From: Kribbella catacumbae DSM 19601
GTDB taxonomy: Bacteria > Actinomycetota > Actinomycetes > Propionibacteriales > Kribbellaceae
DNA length: 64,000 nucleotides
Direction: 5' to 3'
NCBI RefSeq assembly: GCF_000372465.1
Contig: NZ_AQUZ01000013.1
Location: 103,106-167,105, forward strand
Shown here: one piece after another, positions 49,383 to 58,212 of the stretch
Layout: every line of letters starts with the position of its first letter
Numbering within the stretch: the stretch's first letter is position 1
Made by a program: the position numbers and the translations under genes
The notes under the pieces: model-generated
Databases searched by the model: none
Told to the model about the DNA's origin: nothing
The model's input: the letters and a program-made list of their open reading frames with translations, nothing else

Positions 49383-49463
49383 AGCCTGGGCAATGCTAAT
49401 AATAAACTGAAGACAGAACCATTAAGCAGATCCTTGATCTGTGGCGCAACTAATGCCTAAGGT

Positions 49464-50063
49464 ATGCAGGTGAGCATGAGTCCGAGTGTCGAGGATCTGT
49501 TGGCCGCGGGGTTCGCCATGGGTGGTGAGCGGGTGGTCGCGCTCGATCTGGTGGACACGAAGATTCTGGCCATGGATCCGCCGGTCGATCTGATCGAGAC
49601 GCCGGAGCAGCTGGCGAAGTGGTGGGAGATCCAGGAGGTGCGGCTGCCGGCCGGGCCGGTCCCGGACGGTACGGCGGTGCGCAGGCTGCGGACCGCAGTA
49701 CGCGACGTACTCGACTCGCACCTGGCCGGGCGGCTGCCGTTGCCGACCTCGGTGGAGGACATCAACGCAGCCGCTGCCGCGGCACCGCAGAGCCTGCGGA
49801 TGGTGGTGATGGGCGATGAACTGCAGGCGGAGACGCGCTGGCATCCGGAGTACGGCGGGAATGCGGCACTCGCGTTGATCGCCCGCCAGACGATCGAGCT
49901 GATGGCGGACGCCGGCAGGCTGGCGACGCTCAGGCGATGCGCGAATCCGAACTGCTCGATGCTCTTCCTCGCCGAGCACAAGCGGCGGCAGTGGTGCGTC
50001 GGCAGCGTGTGCGGCAACCGCGCCCGGGTCGCCAGGCACTACCAGAAATCGAAGCGATCATGA
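49464..50063 (+). CDS. ABATE-domain CGNR zinc-finger regulator
   Basis: 199 residues. An N-terminal ABATE (putative stress-responsive) domain ('LRTAVRDVLDSHLAGRLPLP', 'ALALIARQTIELMADAGRL') is followed by the CGNR zinc finger 'CANPNCSMLFLAEHKRRQWC' and 'VCGNRARVARHYQK'. ATG 49464 is used; ATG 49476, with AGGTG six bases upstream, is a good alternative. It is the first gene of a three-gene operon with ATGA overlap to the PNPOx-like gene and probably regulates it. Confidence 0.88.
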   Translation: MQVSMSPSVEDLLAAGFAMGGERVVALDLVDTKILAMDPPVDLIETPEQLAKWWEIQEVRLPAGPVPDGTAVRRLRTAVRDVLDSHLAGRLPLPTSVEDINAAAAAAPQSLRMVVMGDELQAETRWHPEYGGNAALALIARQTIELMADAGRLATLRRCANPNCSMLFLAEHKRRQWCVGSVCGNRARVARHYQKSKRS

Positions 50064-50878
50064 CCTTCCACGAGGGCGAGCTGGACGTTCAGGAGAAGGC
50101 CGGAGTGGCGCAGGACGCAGCCCGGCTCGAAGGGATGCTGCGGCCTGCCTCGCTCGAGGGTGGCGCGAAGAAGTTTCTGGCGCAGCGCGACTTCGTGGCG
50201 ATCACGGCTCGCGACGGCGATGGAAGGCTATGGACGACGGCGATGTCCGGATTGCCGGGCTTCCTCGACTCCAGCGGCAGCACTCTGACGATCCGTACTG
50301 CGCCTGGCGCGGGTGACCCCTTGTGCGGACTTCCCGCCTGGCAGCAGGTCGGCGTCTTGGTGATCGATCTCGCGCTTCGGCGACGAGTGCGGATCAACGG
50401 CGAGCTCGTTCGCAGTACCGATGGGGAGTTGGAGATCGCAGCGGAGCAGGCCTACGGGAACTGCCCGCAGTACATCCATCCCCACGAGGTCGTCCAGCCG
50501 GCGTCGACCTTGCCGATCGTGACCGACGGGACGCTCGGCGTGGAGCAGACGGCGCTGATCGAGGCCGCCGACACCTTCTTCCTCGGTACTGCGCACCCGA
50601 CGCGTGGCGCCGACACCTCTCACAAAGGCGGCGACCCCGGCTTCGTGCGGATCGACGGCACGGACCTGTGGTGGCCGGACTACCCGGGCAACAACATGTT
50701 CAACAGTCTGGGCAACATCGCGATCGACCCGACCACCGCGCTGCTCTTCCTCGACTTCACCACCGGCACAGCGCTGCACCTGTCCGGCACGGCGACGATC
50801 GAGTGGGACGCCGGCGGCGAAACAGGCCGGGCGGTCCGCTTCCATCCAACCCGCTCAGTACTCAACAGCTGGAGCTGA
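50060..50878 (+). CDS. Pyridoxamine 5'-phosphate oxidase-like flavoprotein
   Basis: 272 residues from ATG 50060. Split-barrel FMN-binding features: 'FLAQRDFVAITARDGDGRLW', 'TTAMSGLPGFLDSSG', 'VLVIDLALRRRVRINGELV' and the C-terminal 'NNMFNSLGNIAIDPTTALLF', 'LDFTTGTALHLSG'. The family includes flavin-dependent reductases with diverse electron acceptors. It is translationally coupled to the CGNR regulator and followed two bases later by the MOSC-reductase gene, with which such proteins are often paired. Confidence 0.88.
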   Translation: MTFHEGELDVQEKAGVAQDAARLEGMLRPASLEGGAKKFLAQRDFVAITARDGDGRLWTTAMSGLPGFLDSSGSTLTIRTAPGAGDPLCGLPAWQQVGVLVIDLALRRRVRINGELVRSTDGELEIAAEQAYGNCPQYIHPHEVVQPASTLPIVTDGTLGVEQTALIEAADTFFLGTAHPTRGADTSHKGGDPGFVRIDGTDLWWPDYPGNNMFNSLGNIAIDPTTALLFLDFTTGTALHLSGTATIEWDAGGETGRAVRFHPTRSVLNSWS

Positions 50879-50880
50879 TC

Positions 50881-52563
50881 ATGGCCACGCTGCGCTCTCT
50901 CAACGTCGGCACGCCGAAGGACGTGTCCTGGAACGACCGGACTGTTCACACAGGTATCTGGAAGACGCCCGTCGAAGGACCGAGGATGGTTCGGCGGCTG
51001 AATGTCGACGGCGATGGTCAAGGCGATCTCAACGGGCACGGTGGCGAGCAGCGTGCGGTGCTCGTCTATCAGCTCGACTCCTACGCGTACTGGCAGGAGT
51101 ACTTCGGGCGCGACGATTTCACCTACGGGATGTTCGGCGAGAACTTCACCGTGGACGGGTTGCCGGATGACGAGGTCTGCATCGGCGATCGGTACCGGAT
51201 CGGCGAAGCGGAGTTCGAGGTCAGCCAGCCGCGCGTGACCTGCTATCGCGTCGGGATGCGCCTCGGCGAACCAGAGCTGCCCTCGCTACTGGTCCGGCAT
51301 CATCGGCCGGGCTTCTACCTGCGGGTGATCAAAGAAGGACTCGTCGAGGCGGGCGACGAGATCGTCCGCACGCGAGTCGGTCCGCAGGCGTTGAGCGTCG
51401 CCGGCATCGATGCCCTGCTGTACCTCCCGGATCGCGACGAGGCGATGCTCCGGCGCTCGCTCGACATCCCGGCGCTCAGCCCGGGCTGGCAGCAATCCTT
51501 CCGCGAACTCGTCGACCAGTACTCCGATGCGCCTGCACCGGCTTCGTCTGGCTGGCCGGGATTCCGGCCGTTGAAGGTCACCGAGGTGGTGCACGAGAGC
51601 GACACGATCCTCTCGGTCCGCCTTCGACTTGAGGACGAAGGGCCAGCGCCGGCCGCGCGGGCCGGGCAGTACCTGACCCTCCGGGTCGCGGCTGCTGACC
51701 CACCGGCCGTCCGGAGCTACTCGCTGTCGTCGGCGCCCGGCGCGGCGGAGTACAGGATCAGCGTCAAGCGCGAGGGTCTGGTCAGCAGCTACATCCACGA
51801 TCAGCTGGCGGCTGGGATGACCGTCGAGGCGGCGGCGCCGCGCGGCGATTTCGTGTTGACCGATGACACTGGACCGATCGTGTTGGTGTCGGCTGGGGTC
51901 GGGGTAACGCCGGTACTCGCGATGCTGCATGCACTCGCCGACAGCAAAGCTGCCGGGCCGGTGTGGTGGATTCATGTTGCCCGCGACGAGGCTCAGCAGG
52001 CTTTCGCGGCAGAGGCGAGTGAGCTGCTGGCTTCGCTTCCTGAGGTGCGAGAGCACGTGTTTTACACCGCGAACGGTAGGCGTCCGACCGCGGAGCAGGT
52101 CGCCGAACTCGGGTTGCCGGCGGACGCGACGGCGTACCTCTGCGGGCCGGCCGGGTTCATGGACGAGCTGAGCGAAACCCTTGCAGGCTTGGGGATTGAG
52201 CGCAATCGGATCCATACCGAGCTGTTCGGCACGTTGCCTACGATCAGGCCGGGGCTGACCGATCACCGCGCAGTAAAGCCTCATCCGCCCGAAGGTGAGC
52301 CAGGGACGGGTCCGCTGATCACCTTCGCCCGCAGCGGCCTGTCGGTGCCGTGGTCCTCGGAGCACTCGTCGCTGCTCGAACTGGCCGACGCCTGCGGCGT
52401 ACCGACGCGCTGGTCGTGCCGGACGGGCGTCTGCCACACCTGCATGACGCCGCTGATCTCCGGTGAGGTGAGCTACCGGCCGCAACCGCTGGAGCCACCG
52501 ATCGCCGGCCAGGTGCTGCCTTGTTGCTCACAGCCGACCGGCGATCTGGTGCTCGACCTCTGA
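50881..52563 (+). CDS. MOSC-ferredoxin reductase-2Fe-2S ferredoxin fusion
   Basis: 560 residues. Residues about 1-210 form a MOSC/YiiM-like domain ('DGQGDLNGHGGEQRAVLVYQ', 'MFGENFTVDGLPDDEVCIGD', 'PRVTCYRVGMRLGEPEL'). These bind molybdenum-cofactor substrates through the conserved Cys. Residues about 230-450 form an FAD/NAD(P)H reductase ('VRSYSLSSAPG', 'VSAGVGVTPVLAMLHAL', 'YLCGPAGFMDEL'). The last 90 residues are a plant-type 2Fe-2S ferredoxin with 'CRTGVCHTC' and a distal Cys. The chain can pass electrons from NAD(P)H through FAD and the cluster to a MOSC-bound substrate, as in N-hydroxylated base detoxification. Last gene of the operon. Confidence 0.9.
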   Translation: MATLRSLNVGTPKDVSWNDRTVHTGIWKTPVEGPRMVRRLNVDGDGQGDLNGHGGEQRAVLVYQLDSYAYWQEYFGRDDFTYGMFGENFTVDGLPDDEVCIGDRYRIGEAEFEVSQPRVTCYRVGMRLGEPELPSLLVRHHRPGFYLRVIKEGLVEAGDEIVRTRVGPQALSVAGIDALLYLPDRDEAMLRRSLDIPALSPGWQQSFRELVDQYSDAPAPASSGWPGFRPLKVTEVVHESDTILSVRLRLEDEGPAPAARAGQYLTLRVAAADPPAVRSYSLSSAPGAAEYRISVKREGLVSSYIHDQLAAGMTVEAAAPRGDFVLTDDTGPIVLVSAGVGVTPVLAMLHALADSKAAGPVWWIHVARDEAQQAFAAEASELLASLPEVREHVFYTANGRRPTAEQVAELGLPADATAYLCGPAGFMDELSETLAGLGIERNRIHTELFGTLPTIRPGLTDHRAVKPHPPEGEPGTGPLITFARSGLSVPWSSEHSSLLELADACGVPTRWSCRTGVCHTCMTPLISGEVSYRPQPLEPPIAGQVLPCCSQPTGDLVLDL

Positions 52564-52638
52564 GTCCTACTTCGCGATCTCCCACACGCGGCAGGCCGGG
52601 TCGGCGGCCAGGCATGATGGAGTGGTGAGCAAAGACCT

Positions 52639-52767
52639 GACGCCTACGAACAGGCGCTGGCCACCCTGCTCCTGGTGATCGCCGACCGCATCGACACCCC
52701 AGAACTGAAACGCTACGAGGCTGCCATCCGAGGCAACGCCGACTACCTGGCCAACCTCAACACCTGA
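52639..52767 (+). pseudogene. Short C-terminal helical remnant
   Basis: A frame reading 'DAYEQALATLLLVIADRIDT', 'PELKRYEAAIRGNADYLANL' to a TGA at 52765-52767. It has no start codon in frame; a GTG at 52624 is one base out of frame, suggesting a frameshifted small gene. Confidence 0.35.
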
Positions 52768-52772
52768 GCAAC

Positions 52773-53228
52773 TCAGCAGGCGCAGGCGATCCCCAGCGGA
52801 GCAACCAGCGGGTCGGAAGGCTGGCGGGTGATGCCGCTGGCGGTTTCTACCGGCAGACCTTCTCGGGTCCAGTACTCCATGCCGCCGATCATCTCCTTGA
52901 CCGGGTACCCGAGCTTGGCGAACTCCAGGGCAGCTTTGGTACCACCGTTGCAGGCCGGTCCCCAGCAGTAGGTGACGACCGCGGTCCCAACCGGTACTAC
53001 GGCCGCAGCGCGGGCCGCGATCTCCGCCGTCGGCAGGTGAATCGCGCCGGGTACGTGGCCTTGGTCCCAACTCGCCTGGCTCCGGCTGTCGACCAGCACC
53101 CAACCGGTCGTCCCGGCGCCGATGTCAGCCGCGACATCCGACGGGTCCGTCTCGAACTTGAGCTTCCCAGCAAAATGAGCAATCGCCTGCTCCTGCACCG
53201 CAGGCGGAGTCTGCAACACCGTCGACAT
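52773..53228 (-). CDS. Rhodanese-like sulfurtransferase
   Basis: 151 residues. Rhodanese domain with 'GWVLVDSRSQASWDQGHVPG', 'AIHLPTAEI' and active-site loop 'VVTYCWGPACNGGTKAALEF' (Cys nucleophile followed by a second Cys), then 'GYPVKEMIGGMEYW'. The end has two more Cys (GIACAC). It moves sulfane sulfur or acts as a redox sensor. GGGGATGGAAG precedes the ATG. A 14-bp perfect inverted repeat lies 65-107 bp upstream. Confidence 0.88.
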   Translation of the reverse strand: MSTVLQTPPAVQEQAIAHFAGKLKFETDPSDVAADIGAGTTGWVLVDSRSQASWDQGHVPGAIHLPTAEIAARAAAVVPVGTAVVTYCWGPACNGGTKAALEFAKLGYPVKEMIGGMEYWTREGLPVETASGITRQPSDPLVAPLGIACAC

Positions 53229-53292
53229 CTTCCATCCCCTTCAGCCGAGGTAACTCCGGAAGCACCAGCCTCCCGGAGTAGCCTCGACTGCA

Positions 53293-53335
53293 ACAGTGGC
53301 AGAAATGACCTACTACAACTAATTTCTGCCACTGT
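53293..53335. promoter_or_regulatory. 14-bp perfect inverted repeat upstream of the rhodanese gene
   Basis: ACAGTGGCAGAAAT (53293-53306) and its exact complement (53322-53335) with a 15-nt spacer. It sits between the end of the DUF4386 gene and the rhodanese start. It could be a terminator for the former (no T run follows) or an operator for the latter. Confidence 0.6.
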
Positions 53336-53347
53336 CCTTGCAAAAGG

Positions 53348-54043
53348 CTAGACCTGTGGCACCACCGCTTCTCCCGTGCTCACCTCGGGCAGGTGCTCGC
53401 GGACCATGTAGCCGCTCGCGCAGACCAGCCAGACGGCCGCCACCAGCAGCGGGACCGTGGTCATCAAGGTGCCTCCGGCAACAAAGGCGCCACTCTCGAC
53501 GAAGATCCCGAACGCGCCGGCGAACGACACCAGCGCTGCCAGCAGGGCCAGATAGCCGAGCCAGTCCGGCATCAGATGGGTCCGCAGTACGCCGATGCCG
53601 GCTGCCGCGAGGGGCAGCGTGGCCGCGAAGCCGATCATCGTGGTGATGACCGCCGACCACTCGAACATCATCTGCGTCATCGCCGCGTCTCTTCCGTCGA
53701 CACCGTAAGCGGTGGCCGCAGTGACCGCGGCGTTGACGAAGATGGCGCCGCCGACCAGCACGGAGCCTGCCAGCAGGGCCATGTGGATGTCGCTGCGATC
53801 GTCTCTCTCCCGCATCGCCTCGGCGAAGGCCGCGGCGAACCAGATGATCAATCCGGCTGCGGCGCTCGTCATGAGCGCGCCGGCCAGGATCGAGGTCCGG
53901 CCGTCGGTGAGGAAACTCGTGATCGCGTTCGCCGACTCGTCGACGCCTGGCGGGTTGCCGGGCAGGAACCTGCCCACCAGCACCAGCAGGACGAAGGCCA
54001 GTCCGGCGAAGCCACCCCAACGCAACTCGTGTCGCTCAGTCAT
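53348..54043 (-). CDS. DUF4386-like membrane protein
   Basis: 231 residues from ATG 54043 (GGAGG upstream). Six membrane segments, including 'GFAGLAFVLLVLVGRFL', 'ILAGALMTSAAAGLIIWFAA', 'LLAGSVLVGGAIFVNAAVTA', 'WSAVITTMIGFAATLPLAAA', 'GYLALLAALVSFAGAFGIFV'. Matches the general layout of DUF4386 proteins and resembles the gene at 41760-42425. Role unknown. Confidence 0.7.
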   Translation of the reverse strand: MTERHELRWGGFAGLAFVLLVLVGRFLPGNPPGVDESANAITSFLTDGRTSILAGALMTSAAAGLIIWFAAAFAEAMRERDDRSDIHMALLAGSVLVGGAIFVNAAVTAATAYGVDGRDAAMTQMMFEWSAVITTMIGFAATLPLAAAGIGVLRTHLMPDWLGYLALLAALVSFAGAFGIFVESGAFVAGGTLMTTVPLLVAAVWLVCASGYMVREHLPEVSTGEAVVPQV

Positions 54044-54267
54044 GGGGAACACCTCCAGTAAATGCACCGCGGAACTGTGGTGCACCTACTGCTGATGTTC
54101 CACCGTTCTCCGCCGCCGTCAAGTGGCTGTAACCCCAGGTTGCCGGATGGTCACCTGCGGCTGTCAAAGTGAAACCAGAAGGGGATCCGGCTACCACTTC
54201 CGGCGGGCGAGGCTGCATTATGTGCGCTGAGGAACACTCCAGCCACGGGGTGCCCTGACACTGACCC

Positions 54268-54984
54268 ATGTCTGGAGCCCAGATGGCTGACCCAGAGGTT
54301 GCCGCGTCGACGTCCGCGGACGCCTTCGCGCAACTCGCCATCGAACTGCACGACGCGCCAAGCGTCGAGGAGACAGTCGATGCGGTGATCCAGTTCGCCC
54401 TGCAAGCCCTGTCCTGCACCCACGCCGGGATCGCGCTCTACACGCGCGGCTCGCAACCGGAGGTCGCGGCGGTCACCGATCCGGTGGTCAGCGACGTCTA
54501 CAGCCTGCAGATCACCTCCGATACCGGCCCACTGATCACCGCGTTGCGGGAGCGCAGCACGGTACTCGTCCGCGACACGACCCAGGACCAGCGCTGGCCG
54601 GAGTGGGCGGCGAAGGTGGCGAGCCTCGGCGTCCGGAGCGTGCTGGACGTCCCGCTGACCACCGGCGACGCGACTCGCTCGACGGTCGGCGTACTGGGCC
54701 TGTACTCGCCCGAGCCGGACGCGTTCGGCGAGGACGACGAGGCGATCGCGCACATCCTCGCCCGGCACGCGTCGGTAGCGGTCGCGTCGGCGCGGCAAGA
54801 GGAGACGATGGCGCAGGCGGTCGACGCCCGCAAGCTGGTCGGACAGGCGATGGGCATCCTGATGGAACGCTTCGACGTGGACGGCGACCGGGCGTTCGCG
54901 ATCCTCAAGCGGTACTCCCAGGGCACCAACACCAAGCTCCGCGACGTCGCCCAGCAACTGATCGACACCCGCAAACTGCCGTAG
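54268..54984 (+). CDS. GAF-ANTAR RNA-binding regulator
   Basis: 238 residues. A GAF domain (about 20-165; 'AVIQFALQALSCTHAGIALY', 'GVRSVLDVPLTTGD', 'VGVLGLYSPEPDAFGEDDEA') precedes an ANTAR domain ('RKLVGQAMGILMERFDVDGD', 'RAFAILKRYSQGTNTKLRDV'). ANTAR proteins bind paired hexaloop hairpins in nascent RNA and prevent transcription termination; the GAF part would sense a ligand or redox state. It stands alone with a ROK gene 12 bp downstream. Confidence 0.92.
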   Translation: MSGAQMADPEVAASTSADAFAQLAIELHDAPSVEETVDAVIQFALQALSCTHAGIALYTRGSQPEVAAVTDPVVSDVYSLQITSDTGPLITALRERSTVLVRDTTQDQRWPEWAAKVASLGVRSVLDVPLTTGDATRSTVGVLGLYSPEPDAFGEDDEAIAHILARHASVAVASARQEETMAQAVDARKLVGQAMGILMERFDVDGDRAFAILKRYSQGTNTKLRDVAQQLIDTRKLP

Positions 54985-54995
54985 GGTCTGGTGGA

Positions 54996-56150
54996 GTGGG
55001 AGGGATTTCGGCGGGAGCAGGGGCTTGGCGGCCGCTGAGCGGGCCTTCACATCAGCTTGCGCTGGAGATCCTGCTCGACGGGCCGCTGTCGCGGGCCGAG
55101 CTGGCCCGGCGGGTCGAGTTGTCGGCGGGCAGTCTGACCCGGCTGACCAAGCCGATGCTGGAGTCGGGGCTGCTGGTCGAAGTACCGGGCGGGCCTGCCG
55201 ATCCCAAGGTCGGGCGGCCGTCGCAGCCGCTCGACATCGTGCCTACCTCACATCACTTCGTCGGCGTGAAGGTGACCGGAGACGCTGCTCTCGGCGTGCT
55301 GACCACCTTGCGGGCCGAGGTGATCGCGACCGAGGAGCGCCCACTCCCCAACCACTCGCCCGAGACGGTTGCCGATGTGGTCGTCGACCTCGCCCGCTCA
55401 ATGGGTGAAGGCCAGCCGGAGGTCACCGGCCTAGGGATCAGCGTCGGCGGCCATGTTTCCAGCACCGGCGACGTACTCCGCGGCGACTTCCTGGCCTGGG
55501 AGGACGTGCCGTTCCAGCGACTCGTCGCCGAGCGCATCGACGCCCAAGTGGTCGTCGCGAACGACGTCACCGCGGTCACCGAGGCGATCCACTGGTTCGG
55601 GGCCGGCCGCGGACTCAGTCGCTTCTGCCTGCTCACCATCGGCGCGGGCATCGGCTACGGCCTGGTCGTCCACGACAAGCTCGTCGACACCACCGAGAGC
55701 GGGCTCGGCCTGATCGGTCACTTCCAGCTCGACCCGGACGGTCCGCTCTGCGAACGAGGCCATCGCGGCTGCGCGAGCGTGCTGCTCACCACCGAGGCCA
55801 TCACCAGTCAGGTCGGCGAGGCCCTCGGCCGCCAGATCGGGTACGACGAATGCCTGGACCTGGCCAAGAACGGTGAGCCCGCGGCACGCCGGGTGGTCGG
55901 CTCGGCGGGTCACGCCCTGGGCCGCCTGGTCGCGGCAGCGAGCAACTTCACCATGCCCGAGGCCGTCATCATCGGCGGCGAGGGCGTCCAGCTGGCGACA
56001 GTCGCGCAAGACGAGCTCCAGGCCGGTCTCCAGTCCGACCGTCATCCATCAGCCATGCCACCGCCGATCGTCCTGCAGGACCCGTCGTTCACCCAGTGGG
56101 CCCGCGGCGCCGCCGTCATCGCCATCCAAACCTTCGTCCTCGGCCGCTGA
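54996..56150 (+). CDS. ROK-family transcriptional regulator/sugar kinase-like
   Basis: 384 residues from GTG 54996. An N-terminal MarR-like HTH ('QLALEILLDGPLSRAELARR', 'LSAGSLTRLTKPMLESGLL') precedes a ROK domain: 'VTGLGISVGGHVSSTGDVLR', 'VVANDVTAVTEAIHWFG', the zinc site 'CERGHRGC', and 'AVIIGGEGVQL'. Presence of both HTH and zinc motif suits NagC/XylR-like repressors that sense a sugar. No transporter or sugar pathway gene is adjacent. Confidence 0.9.
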   Translation: MGGISAGAGAWRPLSGPSHQLALEILLDGPLSRAELARRVELSAGSLTRLTKPMLESGLLVEVPGGPADPKVGRPSQPLDIVPTSHHFVGVKVTGDAALGVLTTLRAEVIATEERPLPNHSPETVADVVVDLARSMGEGQPEVTGLGISVGGHVSSTGDVLRGDFLAWEDVPFQRLVAERIDAQVVVANDVTAVTEAIHWFGAGRGLSRFCLLTIGAGIGYGLVVHDKLVDTTESGLGLIGHFQLDPDGPLCERGHRGCASVLLTTEAITSQVGEALGRQIGYDECLDLAKNGEPAARRVVGSAGHALGRLVAAASNFTMPEAVIIGGEGVQLATVAQDELQAGLQSDRHPSAMPPPIVLQDPSFTQWARGAAVIAIQTFVLGR

Positions 56151-56173
56151 CCCACTCTGTGCACCACCTGAGC

Positions 56174-56380
56174 ATGGATGCCGTCATGCATGACATCCAC
56201 ACCGACCCGGCGCATCGCCGCCGGGGACTGGGCAGCGTCGTGATGGCGCTGCTCAGCCGGCGAGCGATCGCCCGCGGTGCCGCCACCGGTCTGCTGATGG
56301 CGACCACCGATGGCGGCTACCTCTACTCCAGGCTGGGCTGGTTGTCAGAGGCAACAATGCCGACTACGGTACCGAACCCA
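56174..56380 (+). pseudogene. GNAT acetyltransferase fragment
   Basis: Encodes only the acetyl-CoA motif and the end of a GNAT domain: 'MHDIHTDPAHRRRGLGSVVM', 'MATTDGGYLYSRLGWLSEAT'. No N-terminal half exists upstream, where the ROK gene ends. After 'TVPN' the frame runs on into antisense of the next gene. Confidence 0.55.
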
Positions 56381-56416
56381 CAAGAACCCCGCCCCGGGGG
56401 GAATGGGAATCGAGGG

Positions 56417-56890
56417 TCAGCCGAACTGACCGACCACGTAGCCGCCAGCCGGCTGGCGGGTGATGACGTTCAGCCGGTTGTAGGTGTTGATCAGAGCGAT
56501 CTGCGAGACCAGGGTGAAGAGCTGGTCCTCGTCGTAGTGATTGGCCGCATTCGCCCAGACCTCGTCCGAGACCCCGCCGTTCGCGTCCGCGATCCGCGTG
56601 CCCTCTTCCGCCAGCTCCAGCGCGGCGCGCTCAGCCTCGGTGAAGCAGGTCGCCTCCCGCCAGGTCGCGACCAGATTGAGCCGCTGCTGTGTCTCACCGG
56701 CAGCGATCGCGTCCTTGATGTGCATATCGGCGCAGAAGCCGCAGCCGTTGATCTGGCTGGCGCGGAGATTCACCAGCTCCAGCGTCGCGGCGGGCACCGG
56801 GCCGCCGGCCAGCGCGTGGCCCGCGGAGCCGATGTACTTCAGGACCTTGCCGGCGTTCGGGTTGGCGAAGATGTTCAACCGGGCATCCAT
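56417..56890 (-). CDS. Carboxymuconolactone decarboxylase/AhpD-like protein
   Basis: 157 residues. The alkylhydroperoxidase motif 'QINGCGFCADMHIKDAIAAG' holds the redox CxxC and the downstream His; 'WREATCFTEAERAALELAE' and 'INTYNRLNVITRQP' are typical of the CMD family. It reduces peroxides or handles a small organic substrate. GAGGAG precedes the ATG. Confidence 0.9.
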   Translation of the reverse strand: MDARLNIFANPNAGKVLKYIGSAGHALAGGPVPAATLELVNLRASQINGCGFCADMHIKDAIAAGETQQRLNLVATWREATCFTEAERAALELAEEGTRIADANGGVSDEVWANAANHYDEDQLFTLVSQIALINTYNRLNVITRQPAGGYVVGQFG

Positions 56891-56990
56891 GGTGGGACTC
56901 CTCTGTCGTATTCAAAGTGCCTACACCTGTACGACAAAGCAACCCGGCGAACTGTGACCTCGCTGAACGTGACCTGCATCTCTCCACGCC

Positions 56991-57142
56991 AGCCGGAGGT
57001 GGTGATGTTGGGCGGCAGGGCCGGACCGCCGCCACTCACAAACCTCAACCGATCGCACCCGGCCAGGCGTGCGCAGGCGTGCTCCCGGGTGGAAACGGGG
57101 GGTTTGTGAGTGGCGGAGGTCCGGGCATCACGGACTCCGGCT
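56991..57142. repeat. MITE-like palindromic element, copy 2
   Basis: 152 bp with ends AGCCGGAG...CTCCGGCT and the same inner 108 bp as copy 1 (57018-57125 versus 45191-45298). Its right end reaches into the last codons of the CGNR remnant, so it inserted at that gene's 3' end. Confidence 0.8.
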
Positions 57143-57499
57143 GCACCAGGCACGGGAGCGGAACGCGGCGACCTTCGTGCGGTTCTGGCAAGCCGTCGAG
57201 CAGAACCGCTGGGTGTGGTTGCGGGTCGCGTCCAGGAACAAGTTGTCGCACCGCTCAGCGCCACACCGCCGCAACAACTCCAGGTCGTCGCTGCCGACCA
57301 GCATCGCGACCGCGGTGGCGAACTCGGCCAGCCAACTGGTCGCCATCGACACCTCGGGGCCGGCGAAATGCAGATGCCAAGGCGCCCCCTCGTACTGCGT
57401 CAGCCGCGGCGCCGCTCGCGTCACCCGCAACAACTCGTTGAGCTCACCAGCGCTCGCGTCGACGTCGCCCTCGGCCAGCAACACCATGGCGGAGTACAA
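57128..57499 (-). pseudogene. CGNR zinc-finger regulator remnant
   Basis: A 123-residue frame with the second half of an ABATE domain ('ELNELLRVTRAAPRLTQYEG', 'ATSWLAEFATAVAMLVGSDD') and a CGNR-like zinc finger ('RRCGAERCDNLFLDATRNHT', 'QRFCSTACQNRTKVAAFRSR', with CQNR replacing CGNR). An N-terminal piece ('LKASLEAGIALGNRFG') seems to continue in another frame up to about 57660. The 3' end is overwritten by the MITE-like element. Probably inactive. Confidence 0.55.
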
Positions 57500-57728
57500 C
57501 CGGACTCCACCGGCCGCAGCTCCACTCCGCGCCGAACCGGTTGCCCAGCGCGATGCCCGCCTCGAGCGAAGCCTTCAGATGACCAGTCGCGTCCACCTGA
57601 GAAGAGTAAGGCGGCGGCTCGATCAAAAGGACGAGCCGGGATGAGGCGATGTCGTACCAGAGTCGTAGACCCGGGCGCCCGAACATCCGCCCGCGAACCG
57701 ATGCGCCGACTCGTTGCCGGAACCAACA

Positions 57729-58190
57729 ATGACGGATATGAACCTGGTCCAGAGTCCGGCCCGCACCTGCGTGGGGCTGGCAGAGGCCGTCGTCGACCTC
57801 TCCGTGGTCAGGGACAACGTACAAACCCTGCACAAGCGGATCCGGCCGGGCACGGAGATCATGGCGATCGTCAAGGCCGACGCCTTCAACCACGGCGCGG
57901 TCCAGGTCGCCCGGGCCGCGATCGAGGCGGGCGCGACCTGGCTCGGCGTCGCCCGCGCCGACGAAGCCCTTCAGTTGCGCGCCGCCGGCCTGACCGAACC
58001 GATCCTGATCTGGCTGTACGACGCCTCCGAGCTGCTGCTGCTCTCGGACATCGATGTGAGCATCTCCACCGTCGTCGAGCTGCAGCAGGCGGCCTCGGCC
58101 CCCAACGTGCGGCAGATACACCTCAAGCTCGATAGAGGTATGCGCCGCGGCGGAAGCGCCCCCGATCAGTGGATCGCGCTGACCCGCGTC
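57729..58190 (+). pseudogene. Alanine racemase, N-terminal fragment
   Basis: About 154 residues of a PLP-dependent alanine racemase: 'AEAVVDLSVVRDNVQTLHKR' and 'TEIMAIVKADAFNHGAVQVA' with the PLP Lys in VKADA, then 'WLGVARADEALQLRAAGLTE' and 'IHLKLDRGMRRGG'. The protein stops being recognisable after 'ALTRVV'; the rest of the barrel and the C-terminal domain are gone. The break is followed within 25 bp by a ligase fragment, so a deletion joined two genes. Confidence 0.75.
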
Positions 58191-58212
58191 GTTACGTCGA
58201 GGGGACCCAGCG

